From assembly GCA_000818945.1 (NCBI GenBank), contig JTFK01001327.1, positions 1 to 31,333 on the forward strand: a DNA stretch of 31,333 nt. The letters run 5' to 3'. The stretch is from Schizochytrium sp. CCTCC M209059 (lineage: Eukaryota; Sar; Bigyra; Thraustochytrida; Thraustochytriidae). Under the pieces are notes generated by a model, which did not search any database, was not told where the DNA came from, and saw only the letters and a program-made list of their open reading frames with translations. Numbering within the stretch: position 1 is the first letter of the stretch; every line of letters starts with the position of its first letter. Below, in pieces: positions 19,677 through 29,361 of the stretch. The position numbers were made by a program, and so were the translations under genes.

Positions 19677-19720
19677 CTTTCTTTCTTTCTTTCTTTCTTT
19701 CTCTCTTTCTCTCTGTCTTT
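19677..19720. repeat. (TTTC)n pyrimidine microsatellite
   Basis: TTTC tetranucleotides grade into TCTC. The plus strand is pure pyrimidine. Confidence 0.92.
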
Positions 19721-19849
19721 TGTTCCTCTTGCGTATACGCGTGCCGACGACGCGCGACTGGGGCTCGAAGCGCGGTCGGCTCCGCGGCGGACGGCGAGCA
19801 AAGCGACGCACGAGCTGGCCACGCCGGACCAAGCCCGCACGGGGAGGGA

Positions 19850-19893
19850 GCAGCGAGGGAGGGAGGGAGGGCCCGGGAGAGAGGGAGGGAGGG
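19850..19893. repeat. (GGGA)n purine tract with G-quadruplex motif
   Basis: At 19857-19871 the sequence is four GGG runs separated by single A residues, the tightest class of G-quadruplex motif. A second GGGAGGGAGGG block follows within 20 bp, separated by the palindrome GGGCCC. It lies about 1.8 kb upstream of the kinase start. Confidence 0.88.
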
Positions 19894-20402
19894 CCCGTCG
19901 CGCGCACGAAAGAGGCAGAAAGGCAAGCACGCAGGGCCGCGGTGGAAAAGGCGCAGCAGAGGCCGCGCCCCTATGCGGGCCCGTCGTTCGCGTTTTGCGT
20001 GGCGGGTTGGCAAAGCTAGAGGCCCTCAAGAGTGGGGCGCTACGCACCCCGACTGCGGGGCTGAAAGACCCCTGCCCGGGCGGCCGGACGGGCCACTTCG
20101 GCCCGCCGCGATAGTGGGAGAGAGAGAGCCTGGTCTCTCTCCTGGCTGCGCTCCGCGGGGCCTTCACTCGCAGAGGATCAATTGACGGGTTGCTTGCGGC
20201 ACGGGCAGCGTGCAGCTGGGGGCGGACGTGTCCCTGCTTTGGCCATCCCCGACTGGAGCGGACGGCTAGCGAGAGAGAGAGAGGGCTACGACTCGACTTG
20301 GAGGCCATCGCTGGCTCCCTCAGGCTGTTTTCCTGACCAAAACGCACTTTAATCTGAGTGCGTCTGTTAGCCACTCTTATTGCCATGATTGATTGCCATG
20401 AC

Positions 20403-20410
20403 TGATTGAC

Positions 20411-20441
<31 letters not shown>

Positions 20442-20442
20442 C

Positions 20443-20483
<41 letters not shown>

Positions 20484-20484
20484 A
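20403..20484. repeat. (GATT)n microsatellite, ~20 copies
   Basis: TGAT/GATT units with two GACT variants. It lies about 1.2 kb upstream of the kinase start. Confidence 0.95.
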
Positions 20485-20709
20485 CTTGTTCGATCGTTTG
20501 TTCGTGATTTGGTTTGTTTGCTCGTTTGTTGGTCTATCTGTTTGCTTGCTCGTCCACTCGTCAGGGTCAGTAGGCCCGTCCGTCCGTCGAACTTTCTGTC
20601 GCTCTCTCTGTCCATGGCAACTTGCTTCCCTCGGCGGCGGCGTCGCCAAGAAGTCTCTGCCGGCGCGGACAGTTCGCCAGCCGCTGCGGCCAGTTGCCAG
20701 CCAGCCGGT

Positions 20710-20736
20710 CGCCAGCCAGCCAGCCAGCCAGCCAGC
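20710..20736. repeat. (CAGC)n microsatellite
   Basis: About six CAGC units. It is the complement of the GGCT runs elsewhere in the window. Confidence 0.9.
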
Positions 20737-21683
20737 GGCGGCGGCGTGGACGCAGCGCTCGCGAGAGGGCTCAGGAGTCTGGAGGGTGCATGAACTCTTG
20801 CGGTACGCAACGCGAATCGGGGGGCGGGCGGAGCCCCCCCCCAAAGAGGCCGTGGCGCGCTGCGGTCGGGCTGCGGGCCGAGTCCGGGGACAGCGTCCGT
20901 CCGTCAGAGCGGCCGCGCGAGGCAGGCCGGCCTGTCTATCTGCCATTCTTCGTTTGTTACTCTCTACGTTTCTGATCTCCGCCCGCCGGGAGAGAGAGAG
21001 GGGGAGAGGGAGGTGCAGAAGATGGTGCAGCGTCTCTGGGGCGGTGAGATCTGGACGCGCGGACGATACACCCGCAGTCAGCTGCGCAAAAACCGCGCTG
21101 TGGGGCGTACTCGCGGCGGCGAGCCCGTGCGCGGCGGCGCGTATACCGCGGCTTCCCCTCTGCGCGCTTTCGCGGCTTTCCCGCCGCGAAAGCCGCGGAA
21201 GCCGCGAAAGACCCCACTGCAGAAGCAAGGCGACGAGGTGCGGGGAGCCGCAGAGGAGGTTGCGGGGAAAGTAGCAGTGCAGGGAGGAGGTAGGGCGCCG
21301 GGCCTGCCGCTTCCGGCGCGCGGCAGAAACGAGCCGAGGCAGGTCGAACAGACCTCGAAAGACGCCGCCAAGCTCCGCGCGCCTCGCCGTCGCTCGTCCC
21401 GGCCCGACTCGCCGCGCCTCGCCGCGCCGCTTGGACGCTGCTTGGACGCCGCGCCGCTTGGACGCCGCCTGGACGCCGCGAGCTGCCAGCGAGCGAGGGA
21501 GCCCAGCCCGTGGGGACTTGACGCGGCTCGACGCGGATCTGGCGGGCCATCAAGAAGCAAACAGCCAGCCCGTGTCCGCTCATTCCCATCCCGACCATCC
21601 CTGCCCGCGCCCTCCGGCAGACGCACAAGAAAGGCAGGCGCCGCGCCGCGCCGTGCCGCGCCGCACCGCGCCGGGAGGCGACG

Positions 21684-21685
21684 AT

Positions 21686-21721
<36 letters not shown>

Positions 21722-22667
21722 GTGGACGCAGACGCATGTGCAGATCCGCGCCGAGGATGCCGCGGAGACGACAACAACGACGACGCAGATGACGGCCGCC
21801 GCCACCATCGCCCGCGGCGCTTTCAGCGAGACGCTCAAGGGCACAGTCGACGCCAGCGGCGAGACCGTCGCCATCAAGCGCTTCGGCGAATCGCGCCAGG
21901 CCAAAAGGGAGATGCGGCACGAGGTGCAGGTCCTCCGCGCGCTCGGGACGGTCGCCTCGGCGCCCTTTGCCTGCTTCACCGTGCAGTTGCGGTGCGTTGA
22001 CTGGGACGCGAACGCAGTCGGCCTCGAGCTTTGCGAGGGCGGCGACCTCTTTGGCCTCCTTTTCCAAAACGAGGAGCTCAGCGAAAGCGATATCCTCTTT
22101 TACGCCGCCGAGGTCGCCGCCGCGATCTCCCACCTCCATGCAAACGGCATTCTACATGGGGACATCAAACCAGAAAACATCGGCATCACCGCTCAAGGCC
22201 ACATTCGTCTCTTGGACTTTGGCCTCTCCCACATCTTTGATCAAGAAAACGAACGCGACCCCGACACCGGTCGCCTCATCACACCCACAAACGCTGGTAC
22301 AATCATGTACGCAAGTCCTGAGCTACTCATGCTCCGCCAAACAAGCATGGACAGCGACTGGTGGAGCTACGGTGTGCTTCTCTTTGAAATCTTCTTTCAG
22401 AGATTGCCATGGTTAGCTGAGTCTGACGAGGATACAGCCAATCTCATTTGCACCGAGCCACTTGTCTGGATTCACGACGACAAGGACTTTGCATCTGCAG
22501 ACGTATTCGACCTTGTGGAGGGCCTCTTGGGGTCAAAAGACCCCAGGGGTCGCCTCACCTACAAAGATGGGTTTGCTGCTCTTCAGGCACACCCTTTCTT
22601 CACCAGCGTCGACTGGAAAAGGCTCGGTGAGCAGGCCTACTTGCCACCCTTTAGACTGTCCCCATAA
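21684..22667 (+). CDS. AGC-like Ser/Thr protein kinase with degenerate core motifs
   Basis: The protein is 327 aa, cytosolic or nuclear, with no membrane segment. The ATG is followed at once by (CAG)11, giving a poly-Gln N-terminus. The Gly-rich loop is ARGAFSET, with Ala, Ser and Thr where GxGxFGxV is usual. VAIK gives the ATP-anchoring Lys65, and Glu80 is the likely helix-C partner. The catalytic loop is HGDIKPEN with Asp160 and Asn165; the Arg of HRD is Gly. The metal-binding motif is DFG at Asp178. The activation segment ends in YASPE (Ser for Ala in APE, Glu213), followed by DWWSYG. The C-terminus PPFRLSP matches the start of an AGC kinase tail, but the turn and hydrophobic motifs are missing. 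Catalytic Lys, Asp and DFG are present, so activity is plausible. The missing Arg suggests activation-loop phosphorylation is not required. Substrates are unknown. Confidence 0.85.
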
Positions 22668-23381
22668 CGTTCCGCGCTCTTGCCATCGACTTGCCGTTGA
22701 AGGCATTCGCTTACTTACTTGCACTTTTGGTGCTTTGTGTTTTTATCGATCCAAGACCATGGGATGGAACTCTTTTCTCTCTGCTCTCCTTCTCTCCTCT
22801 TCTCTTCTCTTCCCAGGGCATTGTTTTTCCTCTGCAACTCCTCGCCGCCGCGTCAAGGTAACGTCAAACTTCATAAAAATATAATAATCGCAATGCTTTT
22901 CGTAATCGATTGTCTCAGCCACGCTTCTTGCATGCATACTGTTTGGTGATGATATACGTCTCGCCGCACCATCCACTTTTCGTTGGAGCGGCCAGTCATG
23001 GAACGACCGCCTTTCAGACCCACTTGACGGCTAATCTCAAGGCTATGAGGAAAAAGAAAAAGAAAAAAGACATCCAACAACATCAGCTCAAGGCCAAACT
23101 CTGTTCGCCAAACACAACAGTTAGCCCTCGTAGGGCCGTAGACCGAGAGGGAGGCGGCTCTGGCACCGCGCACCCACCGGCGCCGTACATACGCCTCTGC
23201 CGACAAGCTTGAACCAAGCTGGCAAGACGATTCTTTAGTCTCTTTCCTTGTGTGTTGATGGGCATGTCAACGCTTCAAGACACGCAAACAGACACTTAGA
23301 CAGACAAACAGACACGCAGCCGCTGGGGACGCAAAGACTCCAGGCTAGATCTAAAGACTCTCGCTCGCCACGCTCACTCAA
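22668..23381. other. Intergenic region between kinase and channel genes
   Basis: This stretch holds the kinase 3' flank and the upstream DNA of the channel gene. A 41-codon frame at 22759-22884 (+) begins in a strong context (ACCATGGG) and encodes a signal-peptide-like sequence (SFLSALLLSSSLLFPGHCF). It lies in TCTC-rich microsatellite DNA and may be chance; a GTAACG donor-like site follows the CGCGTCAAG. Otherwise nothing specific was seen. Confidence 0.45.
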
Positions 23382-25821
23382 ATGGACCTGGACGTAAAAG
23401 TAAGTTGCCTTGCGCTCGCGACCTCTGCGAGACGAAAACTCACGCACAACCTACGTATTGCAGCGCGCGCAAGTCGCAGCCCTCAAACGTGAACTAGCGC
23501 GAACGGAGCAAGATGTTAACACCGTGCAAGCCGCACTTCGCAAACACAGCTACATTGATCCACTTCAAGAACCCAATTCATCTGGCCCATCTTTTCAAGA
23601 CCTTCGGAAAGGTGCGCTTGCTATCCTCCTCGCCGCTTCGCGTCTACAACGCTCCCAAGACAATAACAAAAATGCATCAGCTCCTCATGTGGCCACCGAT
23701 CGCCAGCACTCTCTTGCATATCGCGTGACTGCCAAACTCGTGCACTCGTCCGTGTCCTACGAGCGCTCTACAATCATTGACATGCCAGTGTCCGCGACTG
23801 TAGCCTCCCTCGTTCAAGAGTCTGCCTCGCTCTGGGCGCTCGATCCGCGCCAGGTCCAAGTCATCAGTGACGGACTTGTCATTAGCCCTCTCACAAACCT
23901 TGGCGATCTAGAAGCATTGTTGTCACAACGCCCAGGGCCACAAGCTCCGCGGCTCTTTACCTTGCGCCAGTTCAAGCCGCTCGAGGATCTCATCCAACCC
24001 AAATCATCATTTCACTTTGATGAATCCACGCAGCAGCAGCAGCAGCAGCATCAGCATCGGGGATTCAAGCAAGAGGCAAAGTGGCAGAGAAGGCGCCCCA
24101 GCGTTGCGCGTCGCGCTCGCAGCAAGCCTTTCTTCAGACACCTCCGCAATCTCAACGAACGCGCTGATGCGCTACGGGATTTGTGTCTTTTTTCTGCCAT
24201 TCTCTTGCTCATTTTCTTGGGCACAACTGCACCCGCTTCCCGAGAAACCCGGGGAAGACCCCTCAACGACATTACTGTGCGTCCATTCGCCGAGGAAACA
24301 ACCTTTGCCGACATTCAAACGAGTTCACAGATCTATGCCTGGACGAGCACCGTTCTTCGAGAATATTTGCTCGGCGACGCACTTCGCGCACCTTACCAAC
24401 GCACTAATGTGTGGACAATCAATCGCGAACTTGGCCAAGTTCTCGGCGTTTTGCGCGTGCGTCAACTTCGCGTACGCGCCAATGCATCGTGCACAATCAC
24501 GGCCAAAGCGCAAGCCTTTTCCAGCGCTTGTTTTGCCAATTATGAGCAGGAAACGCGTGCCGTGGATAGCTACGGCGCCAACGGGGCCGTCTTCACGTCT
24601 GGCTTTGAGTGGCACTCATCCCAGAGCATTCAGTCAAACGCCAAGACAGATATTTCCCAAGATTTCGAAACCCCCGGTAAGCTCGCGGACTACCCGAACT
24701 CGGGCTTCCTTGTCGATATTGGAGCAGACTTTCGCGCCAAATCCAATCGAACATACCAAGACCTCATCGCGGAATGGGACAACATTTTTGCAAAATTTGC
24801 AAACAGCAAGTGGATCGACGCGCACACGAGCGCCGTCATCTTTTCGTGGACCACCTTCGTAGGTAGCGCTGCGCGCTACGAGACCAATCACGTGCTCTTT
24901 GAGCAGCGCTTGGCGGGGCAATTCCTTCCCTCACGCATTCTTCGCACGTTCCAGCAAGATCTCGTCTTCCCCACGGGCGGCGCGCGTATTGCGCATGTTC
25001 TTCTTGGCGTCTGCATGTGCTGGCTGGCCCTGCAAAAATGCTTCCATCTTCGTCGCGCCATTTCTGGCGGCAAGCGACCGAGCCGGTTTTTCGATGTTGC
25101 GCAGGCTACAGACATTGTGATTCTTACTCTTTACATTTCATGCGTCGCACTCCAAGCCAGAGTTCTCAACAACTTTGGCGACATCGAAAAGCTCCTTTGG
25201 AACCCGCCGACACCATTTTACTACCCTTTGGACAGCGTCTTCTATCTTACTGCTGCGCAGCGTCACGTCCTCAACACCTTGCTTGCATTTGTGGCATGGC
25301 GTATCTTACTATCGCTGCGAGTGTCTGAACCTGGCTCAGTGCTACTCTTCACCATTGTGCGAACCTGCACCTCCATCGCTGCCACACTTGTCCTCTCCAT
25401 GCCCTTCCTCGTCATAGACGCCTTTCTCGTCTGGCAGCTTGTTGGCACATTCAACATTTACTTTCGAAGATATGCGAGTACCTGGGTCCAGCTTTCCATT
25501 CAGGTCTTCACCGCCTTTGAATACCTTCAGCCAACGCTCCTTGACCTCCTCAATGATCGTCCCGTCATCACATGGTACACGACCATGCTCATCTACGTGC
25601 ACGTCCTCATGTTTCGCTACGTTTTCGCTGCAATCATCACTGTATGCGCAATACACCACATGCTCAAAGCCATTGCACATCATCGTCGTGCCGCGCGTCG
25701 CGCCCACGTGCACCCCATATCGTCTCGCGATCTCTTGCGTCGCGTCTTCAGCCTTCGCCGCGCGCTGCGAGTCCGCACGATGAGCATCCCGTGCTGTAAG
25801 AGGACTAGCTCCAGGTCGTGA
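23382..25821 (+). CDS. Polycystin (PKD2-type) cation channel with ubiquitin-like N-terminal segment
   Basis: Spliced CDS is 23382-23399 joined to 23464-25821, 791 aa. Exon 1 encodes MDLDVK; exon 2 continues RAQVAALKREL in a short coiled coil. Residues about 92-180 show a ubiquitin-like beta-grasp pattern (hydrophobic strands, a helix around TVASLVQESASLW, then VQVISDG). A Gln/His run follows at about 196. The first membrane helix is at about 242-262. Residues about 282-510 are the extracellular polycystin (TOP) domain: VRQLRVRANASC, two Cys (349 and 362) with the same 12-residue spacing as the human PKD2 disulfide, WIDAHTSAVIFSW, and FPTGGAR. Five more helices follow (about 515, 552, 607, 633 and 716), with a pore-like region near 689 (LLDLLND). 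No C-terminal EF-hand or long coiled coil is present; the tail is short and basic. The expected role is a cation channel of cilia or other membranes. Ion selectivity cannot be judged. Confidence 0.87.
23400..23463 (+). other. 64-nt spliceosomal intron in the channel gene
   Basis: The intron begins GTAAGTTGCC and ends CTACGTATTGCAG. Its length is not a multiple of three. Splicing joins the ATG at 23382 (ATGGACCTGGACGTAAAA) in frame to the long open frame at 23464. Without splicing, the long frame would begin with 18 residues encoded by the intron itself from an internal ATG at 23410 and in a weaker context. Confidence 0.7.
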
Positions 25822-26520
25822 AAAGGTGACGCATCGCCAACATCCGAACCGAGCATATTAGATTTTGTCCACACTTTCGAAATCCCTTTCTTTGCAAGTC
25901 GTCAAGCCCGGGCAGCAGCCGCAACAGTAGCAGCAGCAGCAGCGCTGCGTCGTCCAAGAGTGCATCCGTTTTCCCTGCATCCATTCCCTGCATGGCCAGC
26001 GAGATCTGCGTCTTCCGGGGCGCGCGCCATTTTCCAGCGGCTCAGCACCTGCAGCTGGCCTCTCTCCGAGCATTCTCCGATACATTGCACCCCATTCCAT
26101 GTACGAGCCAGTCCATGCCATGTATGCCATGTATGGCATTCATGCCATTCCATTCCAATGGCATCCTTCCTCTCCAATATCATGGCATCCCAGGCCTTTC
26201 TCTTCATTTTGTGCACGTGCACGATCGTCACGACTCGACTCTGACTGACTGTGAGCTGGTCCAAGATCCTAACAGCCCGCGCAAAGACGACGCGGCGCAG
26301 CGTCGCCAGAAACCGCAACGCCTCGGACGAGCGGACCAAGGCCCGCGCAGTGCGGAGCCGTGTGGAGCGGCGCGGAGCTGAGCGGTGCAGCGCGACCGAG
26401 GAGCAAACGCGGATAGAGGTCGTCGGTCGTGCTCGGGAGTCATTTCGCGGGTCTCTTGCTCGCTCGCTTGAGCTTGGCCGTCGTGCTGGACGTCGTCGAG
26501 TGCTCGCAGAGTGAGTGACC
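25822..26520. other. Intergenic region between channel and sugar kinase genes
   Basis: This stretch holds the channel 3' flank, a CAG-rich patch (about 25911-25955), an ATGCC/ATTCC repeat patch with inverted copies (26112-26180) and the GC-rich upstream DNA of the FGGY gene. Open frames on both strands here are low-complexity. No gene is supported. Confidence 0.5.
26112..26180. repeat. ATGCCAT/ATGGCAT repeat patch with palindrome
   Basis: Repeated CATGCC, GCCATT and CATTCC words. At 26124-26139 ATGCCAT and its exact inverse ATGGCAT flank a 2-bp spacer, and further copies of both orientations follow at about 26142 and 26157. Confidence 0.75.
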
Positions 26521-28173
26521 ATGGTGACCATGGCGACCTGCGTGGGCGTCGACGTGGGCACCGGATCGGTGCGTGCCATGCTGCTGCAACGCGGCGGCGG
26601 TCACGTCCTTGCCACGGCTGAAAAGGAGATCGAGACCCTGCGTGGGCCGAGTGAGGTCCACCTCGAGCAGAGCAGCGAGGAGATCTGGCGCGCAGTCTGC
26701 ACGACAGTGCGAGAGGTACTCGCAGCAGCACCGGACGGGACGCCCGCGCCCCAGGGTATCGGTTTTTGTGCGACGTGCAGTCTCGTCGTTGTTGATCAAG
26801 ATGGCAAACCCTTGCCCGTTGGCTCGCATGGCGATGCCCGACGCAATGTCATTCTCTGGGCCGATCACCGTGCCCAAGCCGAAGCAGATGCCATCAACGC
26901 GACGGGCCATCCCTTGCTGCAAAACGTTGGTGGTGCCGTCTCCCCGGAAATGGAGCTTCCCAAACTCCTGCATCTGCAGCGCCACATGGGCGAGACCTTT
27001 GCTCGCGCCGGGGGCTTCTTTGACCTTCCCGACTATCTCACCTTCCGTGCGACGGGCAATGCCGAAACGCGCTCCTTTTGCTCACTTGTTTGCAAGTGGG
27101 TTTATGACGCCGTCAAAGATGAATGGAATCGCGATCTGCTCTCTGCGGTTGGGCTCGAATCACTCCTCGATGACGAGCAGGCCCGCCGGCTCGGTCAAAA
27201 GGCACTCCGTCCAGGCACACCCGTTCCCGGCGGCCTTTGTTGCGCAGCTGCTGCAGACCTGGGCCTCCCCGAAGGTCTTCCCGTGGGAACGAGCCTCATT
27301 GATGCGCACTCAGGCGCCCTCGCGATGCTTGGTATCTGGGACCACGAGGAGGGCGCGAAGCCCCTACACGAGCGCCTCGCAGTGGTGGCGGGAACCTCGA
27401 ACTGCTTGCTCACGGTATCACCTCACCCCGTGCATGTCGAGGGCATTTGGGGCCCCTATCTGCATGCCATCGCTCCGGACATGCATTGTAATGAGGCTGG
27501 CCAGAGCGCTGCTGGCGCGCTCGTGCGACACGTCATGGAATCGCACCCTGCTTGGCCCGATGTCGAGTCTCGCGTCAAGGCAAGCGCGAAACACACAACC
27601 GCGTTTGCCTACATTGAAGCAACGCTCGACGAACTTGCTTCCCAGGCCGGCGTTCCTGTCCCGCTGCTTGCTCGCCACATGCACATGACTCCAGACTTGA
27701 ACGGAAATCGTTCTCCGCTTGCGCGGGGGGATCTTCGAGGTGTGATGAGCGGCCTGACGCTTCAAGAACCTGATTTCAAGCACCTCGCAATCTCGTACCT
27801 ATGCGCGCTGCAAAGTCTTTGCTTTTCCTCACGCATGATCTGTGATCGTCTTCAGGAAGGGGGGCAGAAGATTTCACGCGTCATTGTGTGTGGCGGCCTG
27901 GCCAAGAGTGACCTCTTTTGCCAAATGCTGGCCGACGTGCTCGGAATGCGTGTCGCCCTTCCGCAGTGCGAGCAAGCTGTGGTTCTTGGCGCTTGCATGC
28001 TAGGTGCCGTGGCTGCTGGTGCATCCATGCAAGACGCCATGGGAGAAAACTCTCTTGGTAAAGTCTATTCGCCGCAGTTTCAGCTCGCTCCCTTTTTTGA
28101 CGCAAAGTACACAGTCTTTGTCAAACTTACCGACGTAGCTGTGGCCTCACAAGAGATCATGGCTAATGTCTAA
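26521..28173 (+). CDS. FGGY-family carbohydrate kinase, D-ribulokinase type
   Basis: The protein is 550 aa, almost the length of human FGGY and similar to the yeast YDR109C group, which phosphorylates D-ribulose with ATP to D-ribulose 5-phosphate. The start is the ATG at 26521 in a strong context (GTGACCATGG); a second ATG at 26530 is an alternative. Visible motifs are the N-terminal phosphate loop VGVDVGTGSVRA (Asp11), WADHRAQAEADAIN and VGGAVSPEMELPKLL, typical of this subfamily. DAHSG carries the likely catalytic base Asp261. The C-terminal CGGLAKSDLF (Gly458-Gly459) and VVLGACMLGAVAAG form the nucleotide-binding region. No targeting peptide is obvious, so a cytosolic sugar-repair or pentose-salvage role is likely. 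It is a single uninterrupted exon. Substrate is inferred from the subfamily signatures. Confidence 0.92.
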   Translation: MVTMATCVGVDVGTGSVRAMLLQRGGGHVLATAEKEIETLRGPSEVHLEQSSEEIWRAVCTTVREVLAAAPDGTPAPQGIGFCATCSLVVVDQDGKPLPVGSHGDARRNVILWADHRAQAEADAINATGHPLLQNVGGAVSPEMELPKLLHLQRHMGETFARAGGFFDLPDYLTFRATGNAETRSFCSLVCKWVYDAVKDEWNRDLLSAVGLESLLDDEQARRLGQKALRPGTPVPGGLCCAAAADLGLPEGLPVGTSLIDAHSGALAMLGIWDHEEGAKPLHERLAVVAGTSNCLLTVSPHPVHVEGIWGPYLHAIAPDMHCNEAGQSAAGALVRHVMESHPAWPDVESRVKASAKHTTAFAYIEATLDELASQAGVPVPLLARHMHMTPDLNGNRSPLARGDLRGVMSGLTLQEPDFKHLAISYLCALQSLCFSSRMICDRLQEGGQKISRVIVCGGLAKSDLFCQMLADVLGMRVALPQCEQAVVLGACMLGAVAAGASMQDAMGENSLGKVYSPQFQLAPFFDAKYTVFVKLTDVAVASQEIMANV

Positions 28174-28716
28174 ACGTCTAAATTATTCTCACAACTTTAT
28201 TATGATGGTAAGAGCGAAAGGTTGTGTCTCAAGTCGGAGGCCATGAATGGCGGACGAGCAGACATGTAATCCTACCCGGACGTGCACATCATCGACAAAG
28301 CCGACAGGGCTAGTCTCCAGGATGCCATACGATCCCTTCTCTACGAGCCAGAAATCAAGATCGTGTCCTACGACGTGTGGCAGCGAACCTCATCGTGCAA
28401 ATTGAATCAAGTATCGAAAACATGCAAGATTCTTTCGCTTGGTAATAATTTTGCGGCGAGAGCAACTACTTGATAGAGACGAAAATGAAGCACTTTAGAA
28501 TGCTTAGAAACTGCATCGTGAACGCCTATAACGGTTTTCTTGCTCTCTGGGACGCCCGCACCGAATCGACCCAAAGAGCTTTACTCCCAGTCTTCCCTAG
28601 ATTGGAAAGGGTACCGGGGGGGGGGATAGGGTCTTTAACTAGTAACGCTCAGTGAGCGCCCCTCGCAATTGGAGCCGTATCTAACTGATACAATTTTGAA
28701 ACTTTTTTTTCCCTTG
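28174..28716. other. Region of protein-like fragments on both strands, gene uncertain
   Basis: From 28389 down to a stop at 28189, the minus strand is open for 66 codons and reads protein-like (FWLVEKGSYGILETSPVGFV). The stop lies only 16 bp from the FGGY stop. The same DNA on plus reads DVHIIDKADRASLQDAIRSL after an in-frame TAA. A further plus-strand frame (28470-28655) ends near a G10 homopolymer (28616-28625). At 28681-28720 the plus strand has a textbook 3' splice signal (CTAAC, then T-rich, then CAG). I cannot decide between the 3' part of the broken minus-strand gene next door and an unrecognised spliced gene. Confidence 0.35.
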
Positions 28717-29361
28717 TCAGCATGATGCTGGGTCTGCGGAGCGATTTTGCGCGTCCAAGAGCTGGACAACAAGGTGGGTGGCGTCAGCAGTAAAACGAGG
28801 GCCGCGAATGAGGAGCACATCTTTGAGCCTGTTGACGGTGCTTTGATCAGTCTCCAACTGGACAGTTTTCAGATCCTCAAGAAGGCCAATTTCTTTGGCC
28901 TCGTTGCTGTAGAGCTTTTTTCAGAATCGACCTTCGTACATTTTCGTTAGGCTCGACTGATATCCCCTTCGACAGCTCCAACCGGCCATGCTTCGCGAGC
29001 GTGTCCTCCAGGGACGCATGGGACTTGCGATTTTGAGCCAAAACTTTCGATGCATGATTTTTTACATTCAGAACACAGACACTACGCCCGATAAGAAGAA
29101 GCTCCCTTGCGGCACTCTGGAGTCGTCTCTTCCCGTTGGACCAGCTGAGGTGAGTATTCAATAACTACTTGGCAATGATTTCCGCGTTCATCACGAGCTA
29201 CGAAGGGAATTTTCGTTTGTGCTCACGAGCTTGCACGACTGACGCGCGCTAGTCTCTAGGATCTTCCATTCTCGACCGTCTCTTCGCCGGAGCATCTTCC
29301 CCACGAGCATCTCGCTCAGCCAGAACGCTCGCACGCGAAGCGTCGCGACGTCAGCCGCCAT
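28717..29361 (-). pseudogene. Broken or intron-split minus-strand gene, product unknown
   Basis: An ATG at 29361 in good context (GCGCGATGGCG) opens 56 codons with strong G/C-ending codon use (MAADVATLRVRAFWLSEMLV) to a stop at 29191. Downstream, 29167-28877 is open for 95 codons (for example SAARELLLIGRSVCVLNVKN), and then the good frame shifts at an A6 run (28916-28921 on plus). One A fewer would continue the protein as LYSNEAKEIGLLEDLKTVQL to a TGA at 28717. A GTGAGC donor at 29226 and a CTCCAG acceptor before 29116 are phase-compatible and could join the first two parts. No family is recognised. The plus strand is codon-aligned and also partly open, with its own good GTGAGT donor at 29151, so strand is not certain. 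Confidence 0.35.

Larger units (their letters stand above)
18301..21683. promoter_or_regulatory. Repeat-rich presumed upstream region of the kinase gene
   Basis: Very GC-rich DNA with long overlapping low-complexity open frames on both strands (up to 375 codons), none with a domain. In order it holds a GGCTT-type repeat (18309-18380), a (TTTC)n tract (19677-19720), a purine tract with a G-quadruplex motif (19850-19893), a (GATT)n run (20403-20484) and a (CAGC)n run (20710-20736). This resembles the order seen upstream of the zinc-module gene. The regulatory role is inferred from position. Confidence 0.4.

Noticed and set aside
26515..26520. GTG start two codons before the FGGY ATG
   Set aside because: Eukaryotic initiation at the ATG at 26521 in a strong context is far more likely.
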